From NCBI GenBank assembly GCA_900551645.1, contig URWP01000006.1, positions 1 through 30,947 of the forward strand: DNA of 30,947 bases. The letters run 5' to 3'. This document shows positions 6,899 to 15,172 of this stretch, one piece after another (within the stretch, counting starts at the first letter, position 1; each line of letters opens with the position of its first letter). This DNA is from an uncultured Bacteroides sp. (GTDB lineage: Bacteria; Bacteroidota; Bacteroidia; Bacteroidales; Bacteroidaceae). The notes beneath the pieces were generated by a model, which saw nothing but the letters and a program-made list of their open reading frames with translations, ran no database searches and had not been told where the DNA came from. Both the position numbers and the translations under genes were made by a program.

Positions 6899-9318
6899 AA
6901 TGATACTTCGCTATAAATCTGTAACAGTTGATTCTCTGTGATTTTGTCGTAATCTTCTTTTCGTGGCATAACCAGAAGGCCGCTCATGTCTAATGCTCCA
7001 GGGCTGACCATGATACATTCTTCACCTTTGGCGGTGTAGCAGGACGGGCGATGAGATGTTCGTGGAAAATACGCTGCTATGTAATTTCCTTGGCGGTCTA
7101 TCCAAGCAAAGAGATTGTATCTGGGTTCGGTCTCTTCCGGGTAGAGGGGTAATGTTCCCAGAAATTCTTTTAACAGACAGAGGCTTGTTTCCGCTCTCCC
7201 TTCGGTAATGAAAGCTTGGATAGGACAGATGAAGCTGTCTATCCGGTAACTTTTACAAACGGTATTGTCATCTTGGACCTCGTACCCGGTCAGGCAGGCA
7301 CTTTCCATCAATCGGTCCCATTGCTGGATGAAAGGGATGTCTTTTTGTTTTGCAGCCTGGAAATGGAAATGGTCAGGGGCTGAGGCTCCACACTTTGCTC
7401 CGTTATAAAAAATGGTGTAGCCAGGTGCAAAATATTTGTTGAACCAGGTGACTAAACGACCTGGAAGTTGTCTTTCATTCTTGTCTGCCAAAGTTTGCCA
7501 CTGGTGTTTTTCGGAAGAGATGGTCAGATGACCTGGTAGGATGGGGTAAGGATTGATACGCACATCGAAGGCTTCGTCCAGGTCGATACGGATACTTTTC
7601 TGCTCGGCAGGTTTGTTCTCCAGACATAGGAAGCAAGGGCGTGCTTCCAGTGAGGCCTTATCTAATTTGGCAAAGGTTGAAATGGCTCGCGCAGGATTGA
7701 ATTGGATAGTTATAGTATTTCCGTTGATGTGAAATTCCCGAGTCTGTACATGTTTCAGTGCTTCATGGTTCTTGCGTGCCAGTTCCCAAGAGGCAAGTTG
7801 GTTTTGGATGAAGTCTGGACCTGCCCAGGTCTGACTGTCTAATTTTGTCCGTCGTAGTAATTCTTGTCTTTTTTTGATTTCAAGGGTGCGCAGGCTGTCT
7901 TTGTAACTGTTATTTTGGTTAGTTTTTTCAATGCTGAGGGCTGCGTCAGAATTTCCTTCCCAGCGACGGCAGAGATATAACACATCATAGATTCTTCCGA
8001 TTCGGTAGGTACGTGAAAATACTAGCCCCAGTGCGTAATCTTCTCCATAGCTTGTATTAGGTACACGGATGTCTCTGAGTAAAGGAGTATAAAAGGCTCT
8101 GGGAGCTCCCAATCCATTAATGCGCAGGGCATTGTTGTGACCGTTAGTGTCGGTCCATTCTTTATGGTCGATGACGCCGGGAGGCAGGGTATTCAATTGG
8201 AAGTCTGTCATCCGATAGGAACCGATGACCATGGCGCATTTCTCTTGGTGAAATTTATCGACAATCCGTTGCAAGGTGTCAGGACCACTGTACAAATCAT
8301 CGCTGTCCAACTGAATGGCAAAGCGCCCGCATGCAGGATGGTTGATTGCCAAGTTCCAGCATCCTCCGATACCTAAATCTGTCTGTTGGGGAATCAGGTG
8401 AATGAGTTGCGGGTAACGGTTCGCATAATCAGCTACGATTTCGCTGGTCCCGTCAGTAGAATGGTTATCTGTGATGATTAAGTTGAAGGAGAAAGAGGTC
8501 TGTTGTTCCAGTACAGACCGGATGGCGTCTTCAATGGTACGGACACGGTTTCTTACCGGAATAATGACTGATGCTTCTGTCTCAAATTTGTCCTGAAAGT
8601 TGATTTCCCGAGTGACAGGAGGCAGGTAAGCGCCTATTTGCTTCAGGTGCCAGGTGAATGCGGCTTCCCTTTCTATCTGGGTTTCTCGGTTACGGGGATC
8701 TACGTAATCGAACTGTTTTTCGCCTGATTTACGGGTGTCTTCTTCGATTTCCGTATAAAGATATTCCCGGATATGCGAAAGTCGGGATATACGGCTAATA
8801 GACAAGCGTAAGGCATATAAGGCAGAATTGTTGTATGAAGGTTGGAAATCCAATTGGTGGATGCCTTGCAGGAAACGGCTGGTCGGGAACAGCAGCAAAG
8901 GACCGAAATCGAAATCATCTCGTACGCTTCCCAGTTGATAATCGATAACTGGATGTGTTTTCCGTTCACCGTTTATCCATTGGTAATGGTCGGCATACAC
9001 CATGCCTGTATCGGGAGCGGAGGCGTAATCTATGAACCGTTCCAGGGCCATGTATCCTAGTTCTAAAGGTTGGTCTTTAGTGTAAAGTAACAGGAATGGA
9101 GTGTCAGCATGTGCGGCTATTTGGCGGAAAGTACGAGTAGAAAACAAATTCTCTATAACCAATTGCATACACGATGCTGGAAGTTCCTCGTCGCTTAACG
9201 GTGACTGGACCAACAAGTATATATGTGATACCCGTGGATGATGCATGAATGCCTCTAATGTCCTATTGGGTTGACATTCATGGCTATATGGCATGAAACA
9301 AGTGATGTCTTTTTTCAT
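6895..9318 (-). CDS. GT2 glycosyltransferase fused to a HIT/Ap4A-phosphorylase-like domain (DUF4922)
   Basis: An 807-residue soluble fusion. Residues 1 to about 235 look like a degenerate GT-A fold (strand-helix alternation, a VYADHY segment) without a clear donor-binding motif. From about 246 to 450 there is a family-2 glycosyltransferase domain: start SVIIPVRNR, then DNHSTDGT, and a DSDD metal/nucleotide motif near 336-341. The C-terminal third, about 520-800, has the histidine-triad-like phosphorylase signature HFHFQ (His650, His652, Gln654) preceded by CGASAPD, as in the GalT/Ap4A-phosphorylase/VTC2 superfamily. It is probably the DUF4922 family. A plausible role is releasing or forming an NDP-sugar and transferring the sugar, but substrates are unknown. 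First gene of the three-gene minus-strand set. Confidence 0.78.
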   Translation of the reverse strand: MKKDITCFMPYSHECQPNRTLEAFMHHPRVSHIYLLVQSPLSDEELPASCMQLVIENLFSTRTFRQIAAHADTPFLLLYTKDQPLELGYMALERFIDYASAPDTGMVYADHYQWINGERKTHPVIDYQLGSVRDDFDFGPLLLFPTSRFLQGIHQLDFQPSYNNSALYALRLSISRISRLSHIREYLYTEIEEDTRKSGEKQFDYVDPRNRETQIEREAAFTWHLKQIGAYLPPVTREINFQDKFETEASVIIPVRNRVRTIEDAIRSVLEQQTSFSFNLIITDNHSTDGTSEIVADYANRYPQLIHLIPQQTDLGIGGCWNLAINHPACGRFAIQLDSDDLYSGPDTLQRIVDKFHQEKCAMVIGSYRMTDFQLNTLPPGVIDHKEWTDTNGHNNALRINGLGAPRAFYTPLLRDIRVPNTSYGEDYALGLVFSRTYRIGRIYDVLYLCRRWEGNSDAALSIEKTNQNNSYKDSLRTLEIKKRQELLRRTKLDSQTWAGPDFIQNQLASWELARKNHEALKHVQTREFHINGNTITIQFNPARAISTFAKLDKASLEARPCFLCLENKPAEQKSIRIDLDEAFDVRINPYPILPGHLTISSEKHQWQTLADKNERQLPGRLVTWFNKYFAPGYTIFYNGAKCGASAPDHFHFQAAKQKDIPFIQQWDRLMESACLTGYEVQDDNTVCKSYRIDSFICPIQAFITEGRAETSLCLLKEFLGTLPLYPEETEPRYNLFAWIDRQGNYIAAYFPRTSHRPSCYTAKGEECIMVSPGALDMSGLLVMPRKEDYDKITENQLLQIYSEVSL

Positions 9319-9338
9319 ATTTAATATATTTATACGGA

Positions 9339-9346
9339 CAAAGATA
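9339..9346 (-). promoter_or_regulatory. Putative -7 box for the minus-strand GT/SpoIID/AmpG unit
   Basis: Read on the minus strand this is TATCTTTG, matching TAnnTTTG, 20 bases before the ATG of the fusion gene. It lies back-to-back with the boxes serving rlmN. A clear -33 TTTG is not seen. Confidence 0.5.
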
Positions 9347-9368
9347 GGGATTTATATCTTTTTTTGCC

Positions 9369-9389
9369 TAAATTTGTACGCTAAATTTG
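9369..9389 (+). promoter_or_regulatory. Tandem -7 boxes for rlmN
   Basis: Two copies of TAAATTTG (9369-9376 and 9382-9389) sit in a 13-base tandem ahead of the rlmN ATG at 9398. The first leaves a leader of about 15 bases; the second would leave an almost leaderless mRNA. No well-spaced TTTG -33 box is found for either. Confidence 0.5.
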
Positions 9390-9397
9390 AATCGATA

Positions 9398-10447
9398 ATG
9401 AGTACGACTAAAATTCCGTTGTTAGGAAAAACACTGGATGAACTGAAAACGTTGGTCGCAGAACTGGGAATGCCGAAATTTGCAGCAAGCCAGCTTGCTT
9501 CGTGGATGTATGAGAAGAAAGTGTCATCGATAGATGAAATGACGAACCTGTCTTTGAAGAATAGGGAGTTATTGAAGGAAAATTATGAAGTGGGCTGTTC
9601 GGCACCAGTCCATGAAATGCGTTCAGTAGATGGTACCGTAAAATACCTTTTCCGTACTCCGGAAGGTGACTATATAGAATCTGTATATATCCCTGATGAT
9701 GATAGGGCTACGCTGTGTGTGTCTTCACAGGTAGGTTGTAAAATGAACTGTAAATTCTGTATGACGGGTAAACAGGGATATACCACTAGTCTGACTGCCG
9801 CTCAGATATTGAACCAGATTTATTCCATCCCGGAACGAGATACTTTGACTAATGTCGTTTTTATGGGAATGGGAGAGCCTTTCGATAATTTGGACGAAGT
9901 TTTGCGTGCCTTGACAGTGCTGACTGCCGATTATGGTTATCAATGGAGCCCGAAGCGTATCACTGTCTCTTCGGTTGGATTGCGTAAAGGACTGGTTCGT
10001 TTCTTGGAAGAAAGCGATTGTCATTTGGCTATTAGTCTGCATTCTCCGTTCCCGGCACAACGAAGGGAGTTGATGCCGGCTGAAAAAGCTTTCTCTATTA
10101 TTGAGATGGTAGAAATTCTCCGACGGTATGATTTCAGCAAGCAACGTCGACTTTCTTTTGAGTATATTGTCTTTAAGGGAGTGAATGATAGTCTGGTGTA
10201 TGCGAAAGAACTGGTCCGCCTTTTACGTGGTTTGGATTGTCGGATGAATCTGATTCGTTTTCATGCGATTCCAAATGTGGATTTAGAGGGGACAGATATG
10301 GATTCTATGATTGCTTTTCGGGATTATCTGACTGCTCATGGCCTGTTTGCTACTATCCGTGCTTCCCGTGGGGAAGATATTTTTGCTGCCTGTGGAATGT
10401 TGTCTACAGCTAAACAGCAGGCAGAAAAGAATTCAGACAATAATTAA
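9398..10447 (+). CDS. rlmN: 23S rRNA (adenine-2503-C2)/tRNA methyltransferase RlmN
   Basis: Radical-SAM methyltransferase that methylates C2 of A2503 in 23S rRNA and A37 of some tRNAs. The 4Fe-4S motif is intact as CxxxCxxC (Cys114, Cys118, Cys121), and the cysteine that carries the methyl in catalysis is present near the end (Cys332, in FAACGML). The GMGEP block follows the cluster site. The reading frame stays open upstream to 9293, but the start at 9398 gives the usual length of 349 residues, begins the conserved N-terminal region, and lies after the -7 boxes; a start at 9293 would put the promoter inside the gene. It heads a dense plus-strand run. Confidence 0.95.
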   Translation: MSTTKIPLLGKTLDELKTLVAELGMPKFAASQLASWMYEKKVSSIDEMTNLSLKNRELLKENYEVGCSAPVHEMRSVDGTVKYLFRTPEGDYIESVYIPDDDRATLCVSSQVGCKMNCKFCMTGKQGYTTSLTAAQILNQIYSIPERDTLTNVVFMGMGEPFDNLDEVLRALTVLTADYGYQWSPKRITVSSVGLRKGLVRFLEESDCHLAISLHSPFPAQRRELMPAEKAFSIIEMVEILRRYDFSKQRRLSFEYIVFKGVNDSLVYAKELVRLLRGLDCRMNLIRFHAIPNVDLEGTDMDSMIAFRDYLTAHGLFATIRASRGEDIFAACGMLSTAKQQAEKNSDNN

Positions 10448-10459
10448 ATTTCGATACTT

Positions 10460-11533
10460 ATGAAACGTTTTGCCTTTTATTTGAGCTTGGCATTGATGGT
10501 GTTGGTGCTGGCTTCTTGTCACAAGGATGGTAAAAGTATTGTTACACCGGTATCCAGCGGCCGCCCTTATGAAGTGTTAGTGGTAGCTGATGATAAATGT
10601 TGGAACAGTCCGGACAGTGCTCTTTTTCACGTGCTCGATACAGATGTTCCAGGATTGCCGCAACCGGAGCGTTCTTTCCGGATTTCCCGGGTACGTCCTG
10701 AATATTTTGACCGTACGATGCGCCTGTTCCGTAATATCATTATTGCGGATATTCAGGATATTTATACGCAAACAAAATTCAAATATACTCGCGACGCATA
10801 TTCTTCTCCTCAGATGATTATGACTATCCAGTCGCCGAGTCAGCAGGAGTTTGCTGAATATGTTGCTAAAAACGGACAGGTAATCATTGATTTCTTTACT
10901 CGTGCAGAAATGAATCGTGAAGTGAAACTGTTGGAAAAGAAACATAATGAGACTTTATCAACAAAAGTGCAGAGTTTGTTTGACTGTGATATCTGGATGC
11001 CGGTTGAACTTTCATCTTACAAGGTCGGACAGCAGTTTTTGTGGGCTTCCAGCAATCTGAATGATTTGAATTTTGTGATTTACTCTTATCCATATACTAG
11101 CAAAGAAACCTTTACAAAGGCATATTTTATTGAAAAACGGGATTCGGTAATGAAAGTCAATATTCCGGGAGCCAAAGAAGGCATGTATATGGTAACAGCC
11201 GATTCTATATTTGTGGATGCCCGTAACATTGCGGTGCAGGGTGATTATGCTTATGAAGTGCGCGGATTGTGGGAAATGGAGAACGATGCGATGGGTGGCC
11301 CTTTTGTATCGCATGCCCGTGTGGACCGTGCAAACGGAAGGGTGATTGTTGTAGAAGGTTTTGTTTATAATCCGGGAAAACTGAAACGAGATCAGATTCG
11401 TAAGTTGAATGCTGCTCTTTATACCTTGAAATTGCCTCAGGAAAAAGAAGTAGGTGAACTTCCGGTAGATAATCAGATAACGGAAGAAAAGGTAGAGAAA
11501 GATAATGAACAACAGACAAACAAGGAAGAATAA
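10460..11533 (+). CDS. DUF4837 family lipoprotein
   Basis: A 357-residue predicted lipoprotein: positively charged start, hydrophobic core and a LASC lipobox with Cys20. The mature part fits the Bacteroidetes DUF4837 family (PYEVLVVADD start of the domain, later the VVEGFVYNPGKLKRD block). The last 30 residues are very acidic and polar and look disordered. No enzymatic motif is visible and the family has no known function. It lies 12 bases after rlmN and three bases before pdxA, a placement that implies co-transcription but tells little about its role. Location should be the periplasmic side of a membrane. Confidence 0.85.
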   Translation: MKRFAFYLSLALMVLVLASCHKDGKSIVTPVSSGRPYEVLVVADDKCWNSPDSALFHVLDTDVPGLPQPERSFRISRVRPEYFDRTMRLFRNIIIADIQDIYTQTKFKYTRDAYSSPQMIMTIQSPSQQEFAEYVAKNGQVIIDFFTRAEMNREVKLLEKKHNETLSTKVQSLFDCDIWMPVELSSYKVGQQFLWASSNLNDLNFVIYSYPYTSKETFTKAYFIEKRDSVMKVNIPGAKEGMYMVTADSIFVDARNIAVQGDYAYEVRGLWEMENDAMGGPFVSHARVDRANGRVIVVEGFVYNPGKLKRDQIRKLNAALYTLKLPQEKEVGELPVDNQITEEKVEKDNEQQTNKEE

Positions 11534-11536
11534 CTC

Positions 11537-12628
11537 ATGGAAGAACGGAAGATAAGAGTAGGTATTACTCATGGAGATATAAATGGAGTGGGGTATGAAG
11601 TGATTCTGAAGGCATTCTCAGACCCTACCATGTTGGAGTTGTGTACACCTATTATATATGGATCACCCAAGGTGGCTGCATATCATCGCAAGGCGATGGA
11701 TATACAGACAACATTCAGTATTGTCAATTCCAGGGTGGACATACAAGATGGACGGGTGAATATCCTGAACTGTACAGAAGATGAACTGAAGGTAGAACTG
11801 ACCAAGCCGACTGAGGATGCTGGAAAGGCAGCGCTCAGTGCGTTAGAGAAAGCATTACAAGACTATCGTGAGGGTGTATTTGATGTACTGGTAACAGCTC
11901 CTATCAATAAGCATACCATTCAGTCGGATACGTTCCATTTCCCTGGGCATACGGAATATATTGAAGAGCGTGTAGGGAAAGGTGAAAAAGCATTGATGAT
12001 TCTGTTGAAGAATGATTTTCGTGTAGCCTTGGTTACCGGTCATATTCCTGTCAGTGAAATCTCAAGAACTTTGACCAAGGAACTTATTATGGAAAAAATG
12101 GCTATTTTCCATCGTTCCTTGAAGCAGGATTTTGGTATAGACAGTCCACGTATTGCTGTCTTGTCATTAAATCCGCATGCGGGAGATGAAGGACTGATTG
12201 GAACTGAGGAGCAGACTGTAATTATTCCGGCCATGCAGGAAATGATGGCTAAGGGGGTATTGTGTTTCGGACCTTATCCGGCTGACGGATTTATGGGCTC
12301 CGGTAATTATGCACATTTTGATGGAATTCTGGCGATGTATCATGATCAGGGATTGGCTCCGTTCAAGGCTTTGGCTATGGATGAAGGAGTCAATTTTACA
12401 GCGGGTTTGCCGATTGTCCGTACTTCGCCGGCTCACGGTACTGCTTATGATATAGCCGGACAAGGGATTGCTTCTGAAGATTCTTTCCGTCAGGCTATTT
12501 ATGTTGCTTTGGATGTCTTCCGTAATCGTCAGATTGAGCGTGAAATCAATGCTCGTCCGCTGCGTAAGCAGTATTATGAGAAACGTGATGACAGTGATAA
12601 GTTGAAATTAGATACAGTAGAAGAATAA
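11537..12628 (+). CDS. pdxA: 4-hydroxythreonine-4-phosphate dehydrogenase PdxA
   Basis: NAD-dependent enzyme of pyridoxal-5'-phosphate synthesis (DXP-dependent route): oxidises 4-phosphohydroxy-threonine, whose decarboxylated product is used by PdxJ. The 363 residues show THGDINGVG at 11-19, the PGHTEY block at 137-142 and the three metal-binding histidines at positions equivalent to the E. coli enzyme: His169 (TGHIP), His214 (NPHAG) and His269 (YHDQG), then TSPAHGTAYDIAG. The protein is full length. It begins three bases after the DUF4837 gene and ends three bases before the nucleotidyltransferase gene. Confidence 0.95.
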   Translation: MEERKIRVGITHGDINGVGYEVILKAFSDPTMLELCTPIIYGSPKVAAYHRKAMDIQTTFSIVNSRVDIQDGRVNILNCTEDELKVELTKPTEDAGKAALSALEKALQDYREGVFDVLVTAPINKHTIQSDTFHFPGHTEYIEERVGKGEKALMILLKNDFRVALVTGHIPVSEISRTLTKELIMEKMAIFHRSLKQDFGIDSPRIAVLSLNPHAGDEGLIGTEEQTVIIPAMQEMMAKGVLCFGPYPADGFMGSGNYAHFDGILAMYHDQGLAPFKALAMDEGVNFTAGLPIVRTSPAHGTAYDIAGQGIASEDSFRQAIYVALDVFRNRQIEREINARPLRKQYYEKRDDSDKLKLDTVEE

Positions 12629-12631
12629 AAC

Positions 12632-13339
12632 ATGAAATTTGCGATTATATCTGCCGGGGAGGGTTCAAGACTCTCCCAGGAGGGGGTTGCTTTGCCAAAG
12701 CCGTTGGTACAGTTGAACGGAATGGCTATGATTGACCGCCTGGTACATATTTTTGCCCAAAATGGGGCAGAGCAGGTAGTGATTATTATCAATAATGAAG
12801 TGGCGCTTACCAAAGAACATGTAACAGCATTGAAAGAGACTGCTGAAGTACCGTTGGAAGTGATTGTGAAGACGACTCCAAGTTCAATGCATAGTTTTTA
12901 TGAATTGAGTCGTTTCCTGAAAGATGATAAGTTTTGTCTGACTACGGTCGATACAATTTTCCGTGAGGATGAATTCGCTGCTTTTATTGAAGCTTTCAAG
13001 GTTTCCGGGAAAGACGGAATGATGGCTGTAACCGATTATATAGACGATTAAAAGCCGTTATATATTTCGACAGACGAAAAATTGAATATTACAGGATTCC
13101 ATGATGCGGCCACACCAGATTGTCGTTATATTTCAGGAGGAATCTATTGTTTGACTCCGAAGGCCATTGATACTTTGGAAAAATGTATGGAGAAAGGCAT
13201 GTCGCGCATGCGTAATTTCCAACGTCAGCTGGTGGCTGACGGTTTACAGTTAGAGGCTTATCCGTTCAGTAAGATTTTGGATGTAGACCATGCCAGTGAT
13301 ATAGTAAAGGCTGAGGCCTTTTTGAATCATAAAGAATAA
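12632..13339 (+). pseudogene. Nucleotidyltransferase (sugar/inositol-phosphate type), interrupted by an in-frame TAA
   Basis: A MobA/GlmU-like NTP-transferase that would activate a phosphorylated sugar or alcohol with a nucleoside triphosphate. The N-terminal signature is intact (SAGEGSRL at 7-14, PKPL at 22-25). The frame runs 139 codons to a TAA at 13049-13051, then continues open in the same frame to the stop at 13339, giving 235 sense codons plus the internal stop. Residues after the stop read KPLYIST and then GGIYCLTPKAI, which still look like the second half of the same domain. A one-base change from GAA would explain it. It may be a recent nonsense mutation, a sequencing error, or readthrough; a TTG at 13082 could restart the second part. 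Given its place beside a CDP-alcohol phosphatidyltransferase it may make a CDP-alcohol, which is inference. Confidence 0.82.
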
Positions 13340-13355
13340 TCATTAATAGAAAGAA

Positions 13356-14225
13356 ATGTTTGTAAAAGGAGAGAAGATTCGGATACTCGGTGTGAGCCGA
13401 GGTAACGAGTATTCACCGAATCATGTTGGAAATGACGCTGCTATTTTTCGTTTAGTAGCTGAAGCATTAGAGAAGAAGGGAATAGAAGTAGCGGTATATC
13501 CCGAAAAAGAGTTTGTAAGCGAACAACTTGAAGCCGATTTTATTTTTGATATGGCTCGTGACCGGGCTACTATCCAGAGATTGAAAGTTCTGGAGGATCG
13601 GGGAGCGATGGTTGTCAATTCAGCGTATGGAATAGATAACTGTGTGCGGAAGACTATGACAGAATTGCTGATAGCCAACGGTGTACCTCATCCAAAGAGT
13701 TTCATCATTCCGACCGATGGAAACTTTACGCCGGATATTTTTCCTTGCTGGATTAAACGAGGAAATTCGCATGCTATGGTCAAGGAGGATGTAGTTTATG
13801 TAGAGTGTAAGGAAGAAGCGGAAAGAGTTCTGTCCGATTTCCGGAAACGGGGAATTCCAGAGGCTGTTGTTAATGAACATCTGATAGGGGACTTGGTGAA
13901 GTTCTATGGAGTACAAGGTACTGACTTTTTTTATGTATTCTATCCGACCGAACAGTCGCATAGTAAATTTGGCCTGGAAGCCATCAACGGGGAAAGCAGA
14001 GGCTATCCTTTTGACGCGAAACTGCTACAGAAATATGGTAACCAAGCTGCAGAAGCGTTGAATGTCCCGATTTATGGAGGAGACTGTGTGGTTTCTAAAA
14101 CCGGTGAAATTCGTATCATTGATTTTAATGACTGGCCTAGTTTCGCACGTTGTCGTGAAGAGGCGGCTCCTCAAATAGCCGAATGTATCTATCGTCGTAT
14201 CATGTCAAAATTTGAAAACGAATGA
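13356..14225 (+). CDS. ATP-grasp family protein (unknown substrate)
   Basis: A 289-residue cytoplasmic protein with an ATP-grasp fold by pattern: an N-terminal Rossmann-like part (residues 8-90), a lysine-bearing strand (CWIKRGNS, Lys134), a glutamate hinge segment (VVNEHL, Glu174), and near the C-terminus the metal-binding strand IIDFNDW (Asp256, Asn258). ATP-grasp enzymes join a carboxylate to an amine or thiol through an acyl-phosphate. A RimK-like or D-Ala-D-Ala-ligase-like activity is possible, but the substrate cannot be read from sequence. It starts 16 bases after the interrupted nucleotidyltransferase and overlaps the CDP-alcohol transferase by four bases, so it probably works in the same pathway, perhaps decorating a lipid head group. 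Confidence 0.75.
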   Translation: MFVKGEKIRILGVSRGNEYSPNHVGNDAAIFRLVAEALEKKGIEVAVYPEKEFVSEQLEADFIFDMARDRATIQRLKVLEDRGAMVVNSAYGIDNCVRKTMTELLIANGVPHPKSFIIPTDGNFTPDIFPCWIKRGNSHAMVKEDVVYVECKEEAERVLSDFRKRGIPEAVVNEHLIGDLVKFYGVQGTDFFYVFYPTEQSHSKFGLEAINGESRGYPFDAKLLQKYGNQAAEALNVPIYGGDCVVSKTGEIRIIDFNDWPSFARCREEAAPQIAECIYRRIMSKFENE

Positions 14226-15172
14226 GTACAGAGAAGAAAGGGCTTGAAGCGTCGTTCAAGTCAATGGATACCGAAGAGTTTTTGGATATCCATTTTAATC
14301 GTCCCATCGGTTATGTATGGGCTTTGTTTTTTCAACGTCTAGGGGTTCATCCGAATGTTGTGACGATTCTGTCTATCATTTTGGGAGTAGCAGCTGGAAT
14401 CATGTTCTATTATCCGGACATGAAACATACGATTATTGGTATTTTGTTGCTGATGTGGGCCAATCATTACGATAGTTGTGATGGACAGTTGGCTCGTATG
14501 ACGGGTAAGAAAACCCGTTGGGGACGCATGCTGGACGGGTTTGCTGGCGACATTTGGTTCTTTACCATTTATGTGGCTATCTGCCTGCGGTTGACTAATC
14601 AGCCATTGCCTTTTGCTATCGGTGCTGACATTCATCTTACATGGGGAGTGTCCATTTGGTTGATTGCTGCTTTTTCAGGAACTGTATGTCACAGTAAACA
14701 ATGTACGTTGGCCGATTATTACCGGAACATTCATTTGTTCTTTCTGAAAGGAAAAGCTGGTAGTGAACTGGATAATTTTAAGCAGCAGCGAGAGATTTTC
14801 TACAGTCTGCCTTGGAAAGGTAATTTCTGGTGGAAGGCTTTTTTATATTTTTACGGAAACTATACCCGTCAGCAAGAGCAAATGACTCCTAATTTTCAGC
14901 GTTTTTATACCATGGTACAACAGCAATACGGTGATGCCATCCCGCAGGAATTGCGTGATGAGTTCCGAGAAGGTAGTTTGCCACTCATGAAATATACGAA
15001 TATCCTGACGTTCAACACACGTGCCATTGCTTTGTATGTCAGTCTGCTGATTGGTGAGCCTTGGTTATATTTCATTTTTGAGATTGTAGTCATGACAACA
15101 TTGTTTGTTTATATGCGTCATCAGCACGAGGCACTTTGTGCACGTCTGTATGCTAAATATGTCCGTCGATGA
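14222..15172 (+). CDS. CDP-alcohol phosphatidyltransferase (candidate phosphatidylinositol-phosphate synthase)
   Basis: An integral-membrane enzyme that swaps CMP of a CDP-alcohol for an acceptor alcohol. The catalytic motif is present: Asp84, Asp87-Gly88, Ala91-Arg92, eight residues, Gly101, Asp105 and Asp110. In the canonical motif three residues separate the last two aspartates; here four do (GFAG), so position 109 is glycine. At 316 residues it is longer than simple synthases of about 200, with a hydrophilic insertion from about 160 to 240. With inositol-phosphate synthase and a phosphatase nearby, the best guess is phosphatidylinositol-phosphate synthase; a di-inositol-phosphate type reaction using the neighbouring nucleotidyltransferase is an alternative. 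Four-base overlaps with both neighbours. Confidence 0.82.
   Translation: MSTEKKGLEASFKSMDTEEFLDIHFNRPIGYVWALFFQRLGVHPNVVTILSIILGVAAGIMFYYPDMKHTIIGILLLMWANHYDSCDGQLARMTGKKTRWGRMLDGFAGDIWFFTIYVAICLRLTNQPLPFAIGADIHLTWGVSIWLIAAFSGTVCHSKQCTLADYYRNIHLFFLKGKAGSELDNFKQQREIFYSLPWKGNFWWKAFLYFYGNYTRQQEQMTPNFQRFYTMVQQQYGDAIPQELRDEFREGSLPLMKYTNILTFNTRAIALYVSLLIGEPWLYFIFEIVVMTTLFVYMRHQHEALCARLYAKYVRR

Noticed and set aside
9293..9397. N-terminal extension of rlmN by 35 residues
   Set aside because: Hydrophobic, not family-like, and overlaps the divergent promoter boxes; the start at 9398 fits the family.
11012..11572. 186-codon minus-strand frame opposite the DUF4837 gene
   Set aside because: Shadow of the coding strand, low-complexity in its hydrophobic parts and no homology pattern that I can see.
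13082..13339. Separate 85-residue gene starting at TTG 13082
   Set aside because: Same frame as the upstream nucleotidyltransferase and sequence continuous with its domain; better read as the second half of one interrupted gene.
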